Source of the DNA: Chloroflexota bacterium
GTDB taxonomy: Bacteria; Chloroflexota; Anaerolineae; B4-G1; SLSP01
Assembly: GCA_022707665.1 (NCBI GenBank)
Contig: JAKJAE010000147.1
Location: 304 to 6,895, forward strand
DNA: 6,592 bases
Direction of reading: 5' to 3'
Numbering within the stretch: the first letter of the stretch is position 1; each line of letters begins with the position of its first letter. Shown one piece after another: positions 1-5,901 of the stretch. The notes beneath the pieces are model-generated. The model did not search any database, had not been told where the DNA came from, and saw only the letters and a program-made list of their open reading frames with translations. Made by a program: the position numbers and the translations under genes.

Positions 1-198
1 ATCAAGCTTGAGTCGAGCCACGGCCCCGAAATCGAGCCCCGCTGGGTCGTAGGCAGCCCCCCGGCTGTCAACCGCGCCGACCAACACGAGTCGGAGTCCG
101 TAACGCTCAGCCAGCAGGTCCTCGCGTTCGGCCACGATCTCACAGAACCGCCGCCCCAGATTGCCCAGTCCAACTAGAAGCATCCGAACAACAGTCAT
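1..198 (-). CDS. hom: Homoserine dehydrogenase, N-terminal fragment (cut by left edge)
   Basis: The reading frame opens with ATG at 198 and stays open for 66 codons to the window edge, so only the start of the NAD(P)-binding domain is present. Seen directly: a hydrophobic first strand followed by the dinucleotide-binding glycine motif VGLGNLGRRF (about residues 9-18), then a second strand LRLVLVGAVDSRG (about 40-52) and AAYDPAGLD. The AVDSRGAAYDPAGL stretch is typical of homoserine dehydrogenases, which reduce aspartate semialdehyde to homoserine in the cytosol for threonine and methionine synthesis. A Shine-Dalgarno-like GGGGGAA lies 2 nt before the ATG, with the run of Gs about 4 nt away. 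The gene begins 24 nt after the phosphodiesterase stop codon, so it is probably co-transcribed with it. The catalytic and any ACT domains lie outside the window. Another Rossmann-fold dehydrogenase is possible but less likely. Confidence 0.85.
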   Translation of the reverse strand, partial: MTVVRMLLVGLGNLGRRFCEIVAEREDLLAERYGLRLVLVGAVDSRGAAYDPAGLDFGAVARLKLD

Positions 199-200
199 CG

Positions 201-207
201 TTCCCCC
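201..207 (-). promoter_or_regulatory. Ribosome binding site of homoserine dehydrogenase
   Basis: On the minus strand the 24-nt gap before the ATG at 198 contains GTGGGGGAACG directly upstream of the start. The GGGGGA core is a plausible Shine-Dalgarno element and supports this ATG. The next in-frame ATG (residue 6) would cut into the first beta-strand of the Rossmann fold. The site lies after the stop codon of the preceding phosphodiesterase gene. Confidence 0.5.
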
Positions 208-222
208 ACGTAGACAGCAGAG

Positions 223-1530
223 TTAGGAGTCGAGACGCACAGCGAACAACGGCACGAGCATCTCTTCTGGAGTGAGACTACCATGACGTCCAGGCAACCG
301 CTTCGCGTCCTCAGCGGTGCGCGCAAAAGCCCCGTTGCCAGTGGCGATGCCGACAATATCACCGAGGCGCCATTGTAACTCGTTGTAGATCGGGCCTGGA
401 CCCAGGAGTCCCGCATCGAGCACTTGTTGGCGGGACAGGAACACAAACTGCTCACCGAAGTGCTGCTTCAGATAGGCAAGGGCACGCTCGTATGTCCCTT
501 CGCGCACATGGAAAAAAGGGGCCCGCCCTTCACCGACGGGGGGTAACCACAGAAGGTCACGCAGATCTGGGTGGTCGGTTAAGACCACGGTCTCAGCCGC
601 GGGCGTGCGGATCTGTCCGTGGTCGGCCGTCATCAACAGCAGGGTCCCCTTGCGATCCTCGGCAGTGAGGTGATTCAGTAAAATGTCCTTCATCAGAAGG
701 GAGATCGACCGAATCTCGGCCTCCTCGGTAATATGGCCAGGCCCATACTTATGGGCCAGGGTGTCGACCGCTGACCAGTAACCGGACACGAAAAGCCGGC
801 GTCGTCGATAGTCGCTCAACACCTGTCGAAGCGACACCCAGAAATCCGATGCATAGCTATAGCCACGGGTCTCCTTGGCTCCTCGAAAGTGCATCCGCGA
901 GAGTGGCGTTGTTGCGATCGACTTATGTGTCACCGAGACAGTCACCACCCCACGAGAAGAGAGCCTTTGTGCCAAACTGGGAACCGGCAGAAAGGCCTCA
1001 GGGTCGAACCCCCACTTGAGCAGCGTGTTGGCAAAGGGTTCCCACGGCGAAGAAAACCCGATCGACTCCACGGCCATCATCCACTCCCGCAGGAACAGCT
1101 CGTAGGCCAACAACCCGTGTTGGGCTGGAGGATGCGCCGTGAAGATCGTGCTCAGGACGCTATTGGTTGTCGACAGGAATGTAGTCGTCAACGGAACCAG
1201 ACGGCCGTTCCGGGCCAGATCGTGGAATGCCAGGTCTTCACCAGTCCCCATCACGCGATGAAGGGCCATCCATCCCATCCCGTCCATCACCAGTAAGATG
1301 ACGCGACGGACGCCCTCATACAAGTCATCGATGAGGCCCGAGGCCAGCGGTGCCAGGGCCCCCGGTAAGAGCACATCAGGAGCATCCAGAGCCTCGCATA
1401 CTGCCGGTCCAAGGTTTCCTACCGATCTGCCACCATAGCGTGGCCAGACGAGCCCATCCGGGAGTCCCAAACCCACGGCAGACGGAGGACGGAAAGTCCT
1501 CAGTTCCTTTTCCATCGAGATCGTATCCAT
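223..1530 (-). CDS. Alkaline phosphatase superfamily phosphodiesterase / nucleotide pyrophosphatase-like (NPP type)
   Basis: A 435-residue protein with the metal-site pattern of the type I phosphodiesterase/nucleotide pyrophosphatase family (PF01663). In order: Asp83 in LLVMDGMGW; Thr122 in STTNSV as the likely nucleophile, spaced from the TAHPPAQHGL motif as in characterised NPPs; Asp256 and His260 in SAVDTLAHKYGPGH; Asp303-His304 in LLMTADHGQ; and His416 in GRHGSLTPEEM. These would form a complete two-zinc site, so the enzyme should be active. I see no signal peptide or membrane segment, so it is predicted to be cytosolic, unlike many secreted NPPs. The substrate is unknown: a nucleotide, a phosphodiester or a phosphonate is possible. 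Start choice: ATG 1530 has AAAGGA 15 nt upstream, rather far. ATG at 1515 (residue 6) is an alternative without a clear Shine-Dalgarno. It sits 207 nt after rdgB and 24 nt before homoserine dehydrogenase, so it probably heads a second transcription unit. Confidence 0.85.
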   Translation of the reverse strand: MDTISMEKELRTFRPPSAVGLGLPDGLVWPRYGGRSVGNLGPAVCEALDAPDVLLPGALAPLASGLIDDLYEGVRRVILLVMDGMGWMALHRVMGTGEDLAFHDLARNGRLVPLTTTFLSTTNSVLSTIFTAHPPAQHGLLAYELFLREWMMAVESIGFSSPWEPFANTLLKWGFDPEAFLPVPSLAQRLSSRGVVTVSVTHKSIATTPLSRMHFRGAKETRGYSYASDFWVSLRQVLSDYRRRRLFVSGYWSAVDTLAHKYGPGHITEEAEIRSISLLMKDILLNHLTAEDRKGTLLLMTADHGQIRTPAAETVVLTDHPDLRDLLWLPPVGEGRAPFFHVREGTYERALAYLKQHFGEQFVFLSRQQVLDAGLLGPGPIYNELQWRLGDIVGIATGNGAFARTAEDAKRLPGRHGSLTPEEMLVPLFAVRLDS

Positions 1531-1590
1531 CAGTTCACAGGACCATCCTTTCGATCAGCAGCGTGGGAACTGGCCGAACTGGCGCCTACG

Positions 1591-1650
1591 CAAGCGTGAT
1601 GCACAAACGTGATCCGCGCACCCGTAATCCGGCCAAACGCAGTCCGCGCA
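1591..1650. repeat. Degenerate direct repeat, about 30-bp period with 15-bp sub-periodicity
   Basis: On the plus strand CAAACGTGATCCGCGCA (1604-1620) recurs as CAAACGCAGTCCGCGCA (1634-1650), exactly 30 bp apart with 14 of 17 positions identical. Between and before them are weaker relatives, CCCGTAATCCGGC (1621-1633) and CAAGCGTGATGCA (1591-1603). This gives an alternating 13+17+13+17 layout. It could be a pair of protein-binding sites upstream of the phosphodiesterase gene, or decayed repeat sequence. Function is not visible from the sequence. Confidence 0.45.
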
Positions 1651-1684
1651 AGCTGACCAGGCCAGTGTTTGCTCACGCTCCCCT

Positions 1685-1722
1685 GCCGGGCTGGAACGGG
1701 GACTGCAGGCAGCCAGCCGGGC
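1685..1722 (-). terminator. Imperfect GC-rich hairpin after rdgB, possible terminator
   Basis: Positions 1685-1694 pair with 1713-1722 in 9 of 10 positions (one G-G mismatch at 1688/1719), with an 18-nt loop. The hairpin begins 15 nt downstream of the rdgB stop codon. It has no T-tract on the minus strand, so it is not a classic intrinsic terminator. It could be a weak terminator, an mRNA 3'-end stabiliser, or a chance pairing in GC-rich DNA. Confidence 0.25.
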
Positions 1723-1737
1723 GCGAGTTCTCCGGGC

Positions 1738-2334
1738 TTACGACCCGAGCACCCGCTCGAGTGTCGGCCGCAAGGCCTGTGCGGCTCGCGCTCGGTGGCT
1801 CACCCGGTTCTTCGCCTCAGGCGTGAGCTCCGCCATTGTCTGGTCCAACTCCAGCAGTCGGAAGACTGGATCATATCCAAACCCAAGCTCGCCTACAGGG
1901 GACAATGCAATGACGCCCTCACAAACTCCCTCTGCTGTAAAGGTGCGCCCGTCGGGTAGTGCCAGCGCCGCCCAGCAGCGGAAGCGGGCAGTCCGTGCCT
2001 CTCCTGGAACGCCCACGAGAGCTTCGAGCAGGGCCTGGTAGCGCACTGCGTCAGGGCCTGGGCGGAAGCGCGCCGAGTGAACGCCTGGGGCCCCTTCAAG
2101 TGCGTCCACCTCCAGGCCCGAGTCATCGGCCAGTGCGGGCAGACCTGTAAGGCGCATCAGCTCACGCGCCTTGAGTACTGCGTTCTCCTCATAGGTCGCG
2201 CCAGTCTCGTCCACCGCGTCATGGATCCCGACCTCCTCGGGCAGAACGAGCTCGATGTCGAGTCCGCCCAGGAGCATCGACCACTCGCGGCGTTTTCCTG
2301 GGTTATGCGTTGCGAGGACTACGCGAGTTGTCAT
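1738..2334 (-). CDS. rdgB: RdgB/HAM1 family non-canonical purine NTP pyrophosphatase (XTP/dITP diphosphatase)
   Basis: A 198-residue protein of normal length for the Ham1/RdgB family. These enzymes hydrolyse dITP, ITP and XTP to the monophosphate plus pyrophosphate and so keep deaminated purines out of DNA and RNA. All signature motifs are visible: THNPGK (9-14, triphosphate contact), EENAVLKA (49-56), ADDSGLEVDAL (69-79, containing the catalytic Asp), GFGYDPVF (151-158, base pocket) and RVSHRARA (177-184). Start choice: the frame also offers GTG at 2340, abutting the stop of the upstream gene (TAG GTG CTC ATG). I prefer ATG 2334, because MTTRVVLATHNPGK matches the usual family N-terminus and a GAGAG lies upstream at suitable distance. 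It directly follows the YprB-like nuclease gene (6-nt gap or none), so translational coupling is likely. No oddities in the reading frame. Confidence 0.95.
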   Translation of the reverse strand: MTTRVVLATHNPGKRREWSMLLGGLDIELVLPEEVGIHDAVDETGATYEENAVLKARELMRLTGLPALADDSGLEVDALEGAPGVHSARFRPGPDAVRYQALLEALVGVPGEARTARFRCWAALALPDGRTFTAEGVCEGVIALSPVGELGFGYDPVFRLLELDQTMAELTPEAKNRVSHRARAAQALRPTLERVLGS

Positions 2335-2340
2335 GAGCAC

Positions 2341-3696
2341 CTACTCTCTTTCGTCAAGCTCGTTCGGCCGCATGGGGTGCTGGTCAGCACGTGCCACACC
2401 ATCCTCGCTGGCTTTCGCCACGCCACTGAGGCGCCTCATCAGCCGCTCCTCACGATGGTGTAACTCATCCTCGAGTCTCGCGCGCGCTGGTCCCAGCGGT
2501 AGCGCAGCCGCTCGCCGGAGCGCTTCGGCGCAGCACGTCAGGGCCTCGCCTGGCTGCCCGACGATCCATTCGTAGTACATCGCTTTCTCGACAAGGGGAG
2601 CGATCGCCCAGGGCAACGCATCGATCCACCGGTCCCAAAGCGCCAATGCTGCTGCCCACTCGCCACACCGCTTGTGGCGAAGCGCAAGCTCTCCCCACAG
2701 GCGCGCCGCGGTCTCCGGGTTAAGCCCCCCCAGCTGGGAATTCAGGGCCTGGCTCCAGGCTTGCACAGCGATAGCCTCACGGCCAGCCTTGGCATAGACC
2801 CGGCCAACGCCCGCCCACTCACCTGGTGCCAACGCCATTGTCTCAGGCCTCACGATCATCCGGGCCGTATGGATAAGGAGACTCACGAGGCTCAGTACAT
2901 CCACCTCGTTATGATAGAAGATCCGGGCCATATCGGTCGGATCCTCGGACTCGAGGTACTGCCGGTAGAGCATCGGGATCAGTGCCGACTCGAGGTCCTG
3001 TTCGGTCCGAACTACGCCCAGCACCTGCCGTTCAAGCTCACCAAGGCGGCGCGAAGCAAGGTGATCACGCCACAACTGACGGGCGATCAGCAGCAGGTCG
3101 AGATGAGGTAAGTCCAGAACCGCGGGCACCATGCGGTTCACGATGTACCGCGCCTGCAGTATCGGAATGTCAAAGCCCCGACCGTTGAACGACACCAAGC
3201 CAGTGGCCCCGCGCAGCACGTCGGTCAGGTAACTGAGAGCTGCTGGCTCCTCTGCAGGGTTGCGCATGAAAATGAGGTGCAGGACAAGCTTGGCTTCTTC
3301 CCAGGTCGCCACCCCCACCAGAAACGCCAGCGTCCCTGCGCCCCCGGCAAGGCCCGTAGTCTCGGTATCGATGAATGCCGGCCGGGGCCCAAGATCGGGC
3401 ACACCCATGAGCGCCAGAGCATCTGCGTCCAGTCCTGCAAGATCGCCAAACAACTGGCGACCGTGGATGAAGCTCGGCGGGTACACCTGACGAGAGAGCC
3501 AGAAATGCCCATACGGGGTTGCGTGCGCCAGGCCCGGCAGAACTTGCCGTCTCGGCTTGTGGACCCCAACCTCGACGTCCTGTACACCATCGCAGCAAGC
3601 GGCGCCGGGGTCTGAAGTGGCACGCGCCGCACCCAATCCCGCAAGACCCTGTACCACACCGAGCTTCCTCAGGCGAGACCGCAGTCCATCATCCAT
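2341..3696 (-). CDS. YprB-like ribonuclease H-fold (DEDD exonuclease) protein with helical TPR-like C-terminus
   Basis: A 451-residue protein from ATG 3696. The N-terminal ~100 residues include a conserved-looking stretch TPYGHFWLSRQVYPPSFIHGR (about 60-80). The nuclease domain follows: FIDTETTGLAGGAGT gives Asp110 and Glu112 (Exo I), VSFNGRGFDIPIL gives Asn171 and Asp176 (Exo II), PHLDLL has Asp200, and YHNEVDVLSL gives His262 and Asp266 (Exo III). This is the complete acidic set of the DEDD superfamily as found in RNase_H_2/YprB proteins (PF13482), so two-metal exonuclease activity on DNA or RNA is plausible but not proven. Residues ~290-440 are alanine/leucine-rich helices (AKAGREAIAVQAWSQAL, CGEWAAALALWDRWI) resembling tetratricopeptide repeats, suggesting a partner-binding region. 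The frame extends back to 3804, overlapping murA. I chose 3696 because it clears the murA stop by 22 nt, although only a weak GGCGG precedes it. The rdgB gene follows at once. The biological role of the family is poorly known. Confidence 0.85.
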   Translation of the reverse strand: MDDGLRSRLRKLGVVQGLAGLGAARATSDPGAACCDGVQDVEVGVHKPRRQVLPGLAHATPYGHFWLSRQVYPPSFIHGRQLFGDLAGLDADALALMGVPDLGPRPAFIDTETTGLAGGAGTLAFLVGVATWEEAKLVLHLIFMRNPAEEPAALSYLTDVLRGATGLVSFNGRGFDIPILQARYIVNRMVPAVLDLPHLDLLLIARQLWRDHLASRRLGELERQVLGVVRTEQDLESALIPMLYRQYLESEDPTDMARIFYHNEVDVLSLVSLLIHTARMIVRPETMALAPGEWAGVGRVYAKAGREAIAVQAWSQALNSQLGGLNPETAARLWGELALRHKRCGEWAAALALWDRWIDALPWAIAPLVEKAMYYEWIVGQPGEALTCCAEALRRAAALPLGPARARLEDELHHREERLMRRLSGVAKASEDGVARADQHPMRPNELDERE

Positions 3697-3718
3697 AGGC
3701 ACTGACCCGCCGCCTAGC

Positions 3719-5047
3719 TCAGGCCACTGGCCACTTGCAGGTCGCGTCGCACCAACGGCTGATCCGTGCACCGAGAGGAGCCAACTTTGCCTCGATCTGC
3801 TCATACCCTCGATCGATCTGATGGATGTTATGAATCCTGGAAGTCCCCTTGGCTGCGAACGCCGCGATCAACATGGCCATCCCGGCACGGATGTCTGGAC
3901 TCGTCATTGTGTCTCCCGTCAGCATCGACGGGCCGTAGACCAGCGCCCGGTGCGGGTCGCACACGACAATGCGCGCCCCCATCGGGATGAGTTTGTCTAC
4001 GAAGTAGAGACGGCTCTCGAACATCTTCTGATGAAAGAGCACGACGCCCTTTGCTTGGGTGGCTGCGACCAGGGCAATGCTCATGAGATCCGCCGGGAAC
4101 GCAGGCCAGGGAGCGTCCGAAATGGAGGGTATTGCGCCTCCCAGATCGGCTATGATATCCAGTGACTGGTTCCGTGGCACGAACAGATCGCCACCTCTCG
4201 GCTCTGCCGTGATTCCCAGACGTTCAAAGGTCATCAGGATCATCCGCAGATTCTCGGGCTGCGCGTTCCGAATCAGGATCTCACCACCCGTCGCCGCTGC
4301 CAGGGCGATGTAGCTTCCCACCTCAATATGATCGGACCCGATCGTGAACTCGACGCCGTGGAGGCGAGCAACCCCTTCAATCACCAGGGTATTGGTACCG
4401 ATTCCCGTTATCTTGGCACCCATGGCGTTAAGCATCTGGCACAGATCCTGAACGTGCGGCTCAGACGCCGCATTCCGCAGGATCGTCGTGCCCTGCGCCA
4501 ACGACGCAGCCATCACCGCATTCTCTGTGCCGGTGACGCTTGCCTCGTCAAGAAGAATATCGGCGCCACGCAGACGATCTGCGCGAACCTCGAAATAGCC
4601 ATTGACGACCGTCACATCGGCGCCAAGGCCCTCAAATGCCAGGAAGTGCGTGTCGACACGTCGCCGCCCGATCACGTCCCCACCAGGTGCGGGGATGGCC
4701 AGACGTCCCACTCGGGCCAGTAACGGCCCGGCCATCAGAATCGACCCGCGGATCGCCCGGAACTGGTGGGGGTCGAGCTGATCAGACTCCGGGCGCCTCA
4801 CCCCGCTCGCCTCCAACCGCCAGGTGTGAGGATCGAGTCGCTGCACGCTGACACCGAGGGCCTCCAGCAACTCAGCCATCACCTCAACATCCCGAATCGC
4901 GGGTAGGTTCCGCAGGACCACGGGCTCTTCCGTGAGAAGGCACGCCGCCAGCGTCGGCAGAGCAGCATTCTTGTTTCCTGCAGGCGCAACTTCGCCTACC
5001 AAAGGCACCCCACCCTCAATCACAAAGTAGTCGCTAACGTCCGCCAT
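3719..5047 (-). CDS. murA: UDP-N-acetylglucosamine 1-carboxyvinyltransferase (MurA), Cys-to-Asp active-site variant
   Basis: A 442-residue protein, the first committed enzyme of peptidoglycan synthesis. It transfers enolpyruvate from PEP to UDP-GlcNAc in the cytosol. Family landmarks: [10 protein letters not shown] with Lys26-Asn27 (Lys22-Asn23 of E. coli MurA), [13 protein letters not shown] (169-181), [11 protein letters not shown] with Asp320 (E. coli Asp305), [11 protein letters not shown] with Arg387, and the C-terminal [13 protein letters not shown] (410-422). At the loop where most MurAs have the PEP-binding Cys115, this protein has Asp124 in [16 protein letters not shown]. The codon is GAC, two changes from a Cys codon, so a single sequencing error does not explain it. 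An Asp here is known from mycobacterial and chlamydial MurA and gives fosfomycin insensitivity. The protein ends with about ten extra residues, [11 protein letters not shown], beyond the usual end near ARISR. The start overlaps the upstream gene by 14 nt and has a strong AAAGGAG site. EPSP synthase was considered, but the MurA motifs exclude it. Confidence 0.96.
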   Translation of the reverse strand: MADVSDYFVIEGGVPLVGEVAPAGNKNAALPTLAACLLTEEPVVLRNLPAIRDVEVMAELLEALGVSVQRLDPHTWRLEASGVRRPESDQLDPHQFRAIRGSILMAGPLLARVGRLAIPAPGGDVIGRRRVDTHFLAFEGLGADVTVVNGYFEVRADRLRGADILLDEASVTGTENAVMAASLAQGTTILRNAASEPHVQDLCQMLNAMGAKITGIGTNTLVIEGVARLHGVEFTIGSDHIEVGSYIALAAATGGEILIRNAQPENLRMILMTFERLGITAEPRGGDLFVPRNQSLDIIADLGGAIPSISDAPWPAFPADLMSIALVAATQAKGVVLFHQKMFESRLYFVDKLIPMGARIVVCDPHRALVYGPSMLTGDTMTSPDIRAGMAMLIAAFAAKGTSRIHNIHQIDRGYEQIEAKLAPLGARISRWCDATCKWPVA

Positions 5048-5891
5048 TGTCCGCTCCTTTTAGATTTCTGACCGTCAGCAACACGTCATCCCCAACTGCC
5101 AGCCCAAGCGCTTCGGCTGCGTGTCCGCGATTCAGAGCGATCTCAAGCAATCCCTCACTGCCCACCAGGGCAACCGGATCACCACTCGCGACCTCGCCAT
5201 AGGTGTAGTGGATCTGGCTCAGAGTGCGACCACGCACGGATACCGTCACCTCATCGGGATCTAGCCTTACCGAACTCTGAGGGCCAAACGCTGGCACCAG
5301 ATCGAGGTCAGGCGCTGTCCAGTTGAGCCGGCCGATGCTCGTCACGGCATTGCCGAACCGGTCAATGTGCAGGATGTTCCCCCGGATCCGTCCCGGGCTG
5401 ATCTCGATGAGCGGCAGGGGGAGACGCTCCGCATCCATCACGACACGACCAAAACACTCCAATGGGACGCCAGCAGCAATGTGGGCCGCCGCTGGCGCAA
5501 AGATGTCACGCCCGTGAAAGGTGGAACTGACCTTACCTCTGCGGTACTGGCGATTCTCCAGGGCGACGATCAGATCTGGAGGTGCTGCTGCCCACACATA
5601 CGAGAAGACGCCATTGTCAGGGCCCACCAACACACCCCACGCTGTGCGCGAGACGATAGCCCGTCGGGCCGTGCCCACCCCGGGATCGACCACGACCAGA
5701 TGAACACTTCCAGACGGAAAATAGGGCAGGCTGGCCCACAGAACATACGCAGCTTCAGCCACCGCCTGAGGCCGGATTGAGTGCGTGATGTCGATCAGCG
5801 GCACGCCCGGCGCAATCGTTGCCATCACGCCTTTCATGGTCCCGACATACCCATCATCGTGCCCAAAGTCTGTAGTCAGCGTGATGACCAT
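5034..5891 (-). CDS. SAM hydroxide adenosyltransferase (DUF62 / SAM-HAT family)
   Basis: A 285-residue protein of the family that includes archaeal and bacterial S-adenosyl-L-methionine hydroxide adenosyltransferases (SAM + water to adenosine + methionine) and the related halogenases. Seen: an N-terminal [19 protein letters not shown] (3-21), THSIRP (36-41), [15 protein letters not shown] (66-80), [11 protein letters not shown] (89-99), [19 protein letters not shown] (123-141) and [12 protein letters not shown] (175-186). Asp69, Arg76 and His126 match the Asp-Arg-His triad described for the Pyrococcus enzyme (Asp68, Arg75, His127). This favours hydrolysis over halogenation. The C-terminal beta-barrel domain (about 190-278) ends with [11 protein letters not shown]. 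No signal peptide, so cytosolic. ATG 5891 is 8 nt after the murJ stop, with AGAGGA overlapping that stop. The 3' end overlaps murA by 14 nt. The physiological role of the family is unsettled. Confidence 0.92.
   Translation of the reverse strand: MVITLTTDFGHDDGYVGTMKGVMATIAPGVPLIDITHSIRPQAVAEAAYVLWASLPYFPSGSVHLVVVDPGVGTARRAIVSRTAWGVLVGPDNGVFSYVWAAAPPDLIVALENRQYRRGKVSSTFHGRDIFAPAAAHIAAGVPLECFGRVVMDAERLPLPLIEISPGRIRGNILHIDRFGNAVTSIGRLNWTAPDLDLVPAFGPQSSVRLDPDEVTVSVRGRTLSQIHYTYGEVASGDPVALVGSEGLLEIALNRGHAAEALGLAVGDDVLLTVRNLKGADNGGR
5054..5060 (-). promoter_or_regulatory. Shine-Dalgarno of murA, embedded in the SAM-HAT gene
   Basis: On the minus strand AAAGGAG lies 6 nt before the murA ATG at 5047, inside the last codons of the upstream gene (Lys-Gly-Ala...). 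This near-ideal site fixes the murA start and shows that ribosomes finishing the SAM-HAT gene end within 14 nt of it, a layout expected for translational coupling. Confidence 0.8.
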
Positions 5892-5895
5892 GACG

Positions 5896-5901
5896 TCCTC
5901 T
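5896..5901 (-). promoter_or_regulatory. Shine-Dalgarno of the SAM-HAT gene, overlapping the murJ stop codon
   Basis: The minus strand reads TAG AGG ACG TC ATG across the junction. The AGAGGA element overlaps the murJ stop and sits 4 nt before the ATG at 5891. It supports this start and tight coupling to murJ. Confidence 0.65.

Larger units (their letters stand above)
1531..1737. other. Non-coding gap between rdgB and the phosphodiesterase gene
   Basis: This 207-nt stretch is the only gap above 25 nt in the window. I checked both strands for a tRNA T-arm, an SRP-like core and a small gene with a ribosome binding site, and found none. It contains an imperfect hairpin 15 nt after the rdgB stop and a degenerate direct repeat further on. 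The last 30 nt before the phosphodiesterase start hold AAAGGA (minus strand). No convincing -35/-10 pair is visible. The gap is nevertheless the natural place for a terminator of the first gene run and a promoter of the second. Confidence 0.6.

Noticed and set aside
1620..1680. Sigma-70-type promoter (minus-strand TTGCGC, 16 nt, GATTAC)
   Set aside because: Each hexamer matches the consensus at only three of six positions, no better than expected by chance in this sequence.
1531..1737. A tRNA or SRP-type RNA in the gap
   Set aside because: A GTTCCAGCC stretch on the minus strand resembles a T-loop, but the flanking CCCCG and CCGGC do not form the required stem. No acceptor/anticodon arms and no SRP-like core were found.
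1350..1826. Plus-strand open frame of 158 codons spanning the intergenic gap
   Set aside because: Translation is Pro/Arg/Ser-rich without domain-like pattern. It overlaps the ends of two well-supported minus-strand genes, so I do not count it as a gene in the gap.
3697..3804. Longer start for the YprB-like gene, overlapping murA by 86 nt
   Set aside because: The extra 36 residues are the alternate-frame reading of the murA 3' end, and family similarity begins well downstream. ATG 3696 just after the murA stop is simpler.
3557..4165. Plus-strand open frame of 202 codons opposite the murA 3' end
   Set aside because: No family features or convincing ribosome binding site, and it is entirely antisense to murA and the YprB-like gene, both of which have clear motifs.
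5034..5891. Fluorinase or chlorinase (FlA/SalL-like) instead of SAM hydrolase
   Set aside because: The Asp69-Arg76-His126 triad matches the hydroxide adenosyltransferase subgroup, and there is no biosynthetic cluster nearby.
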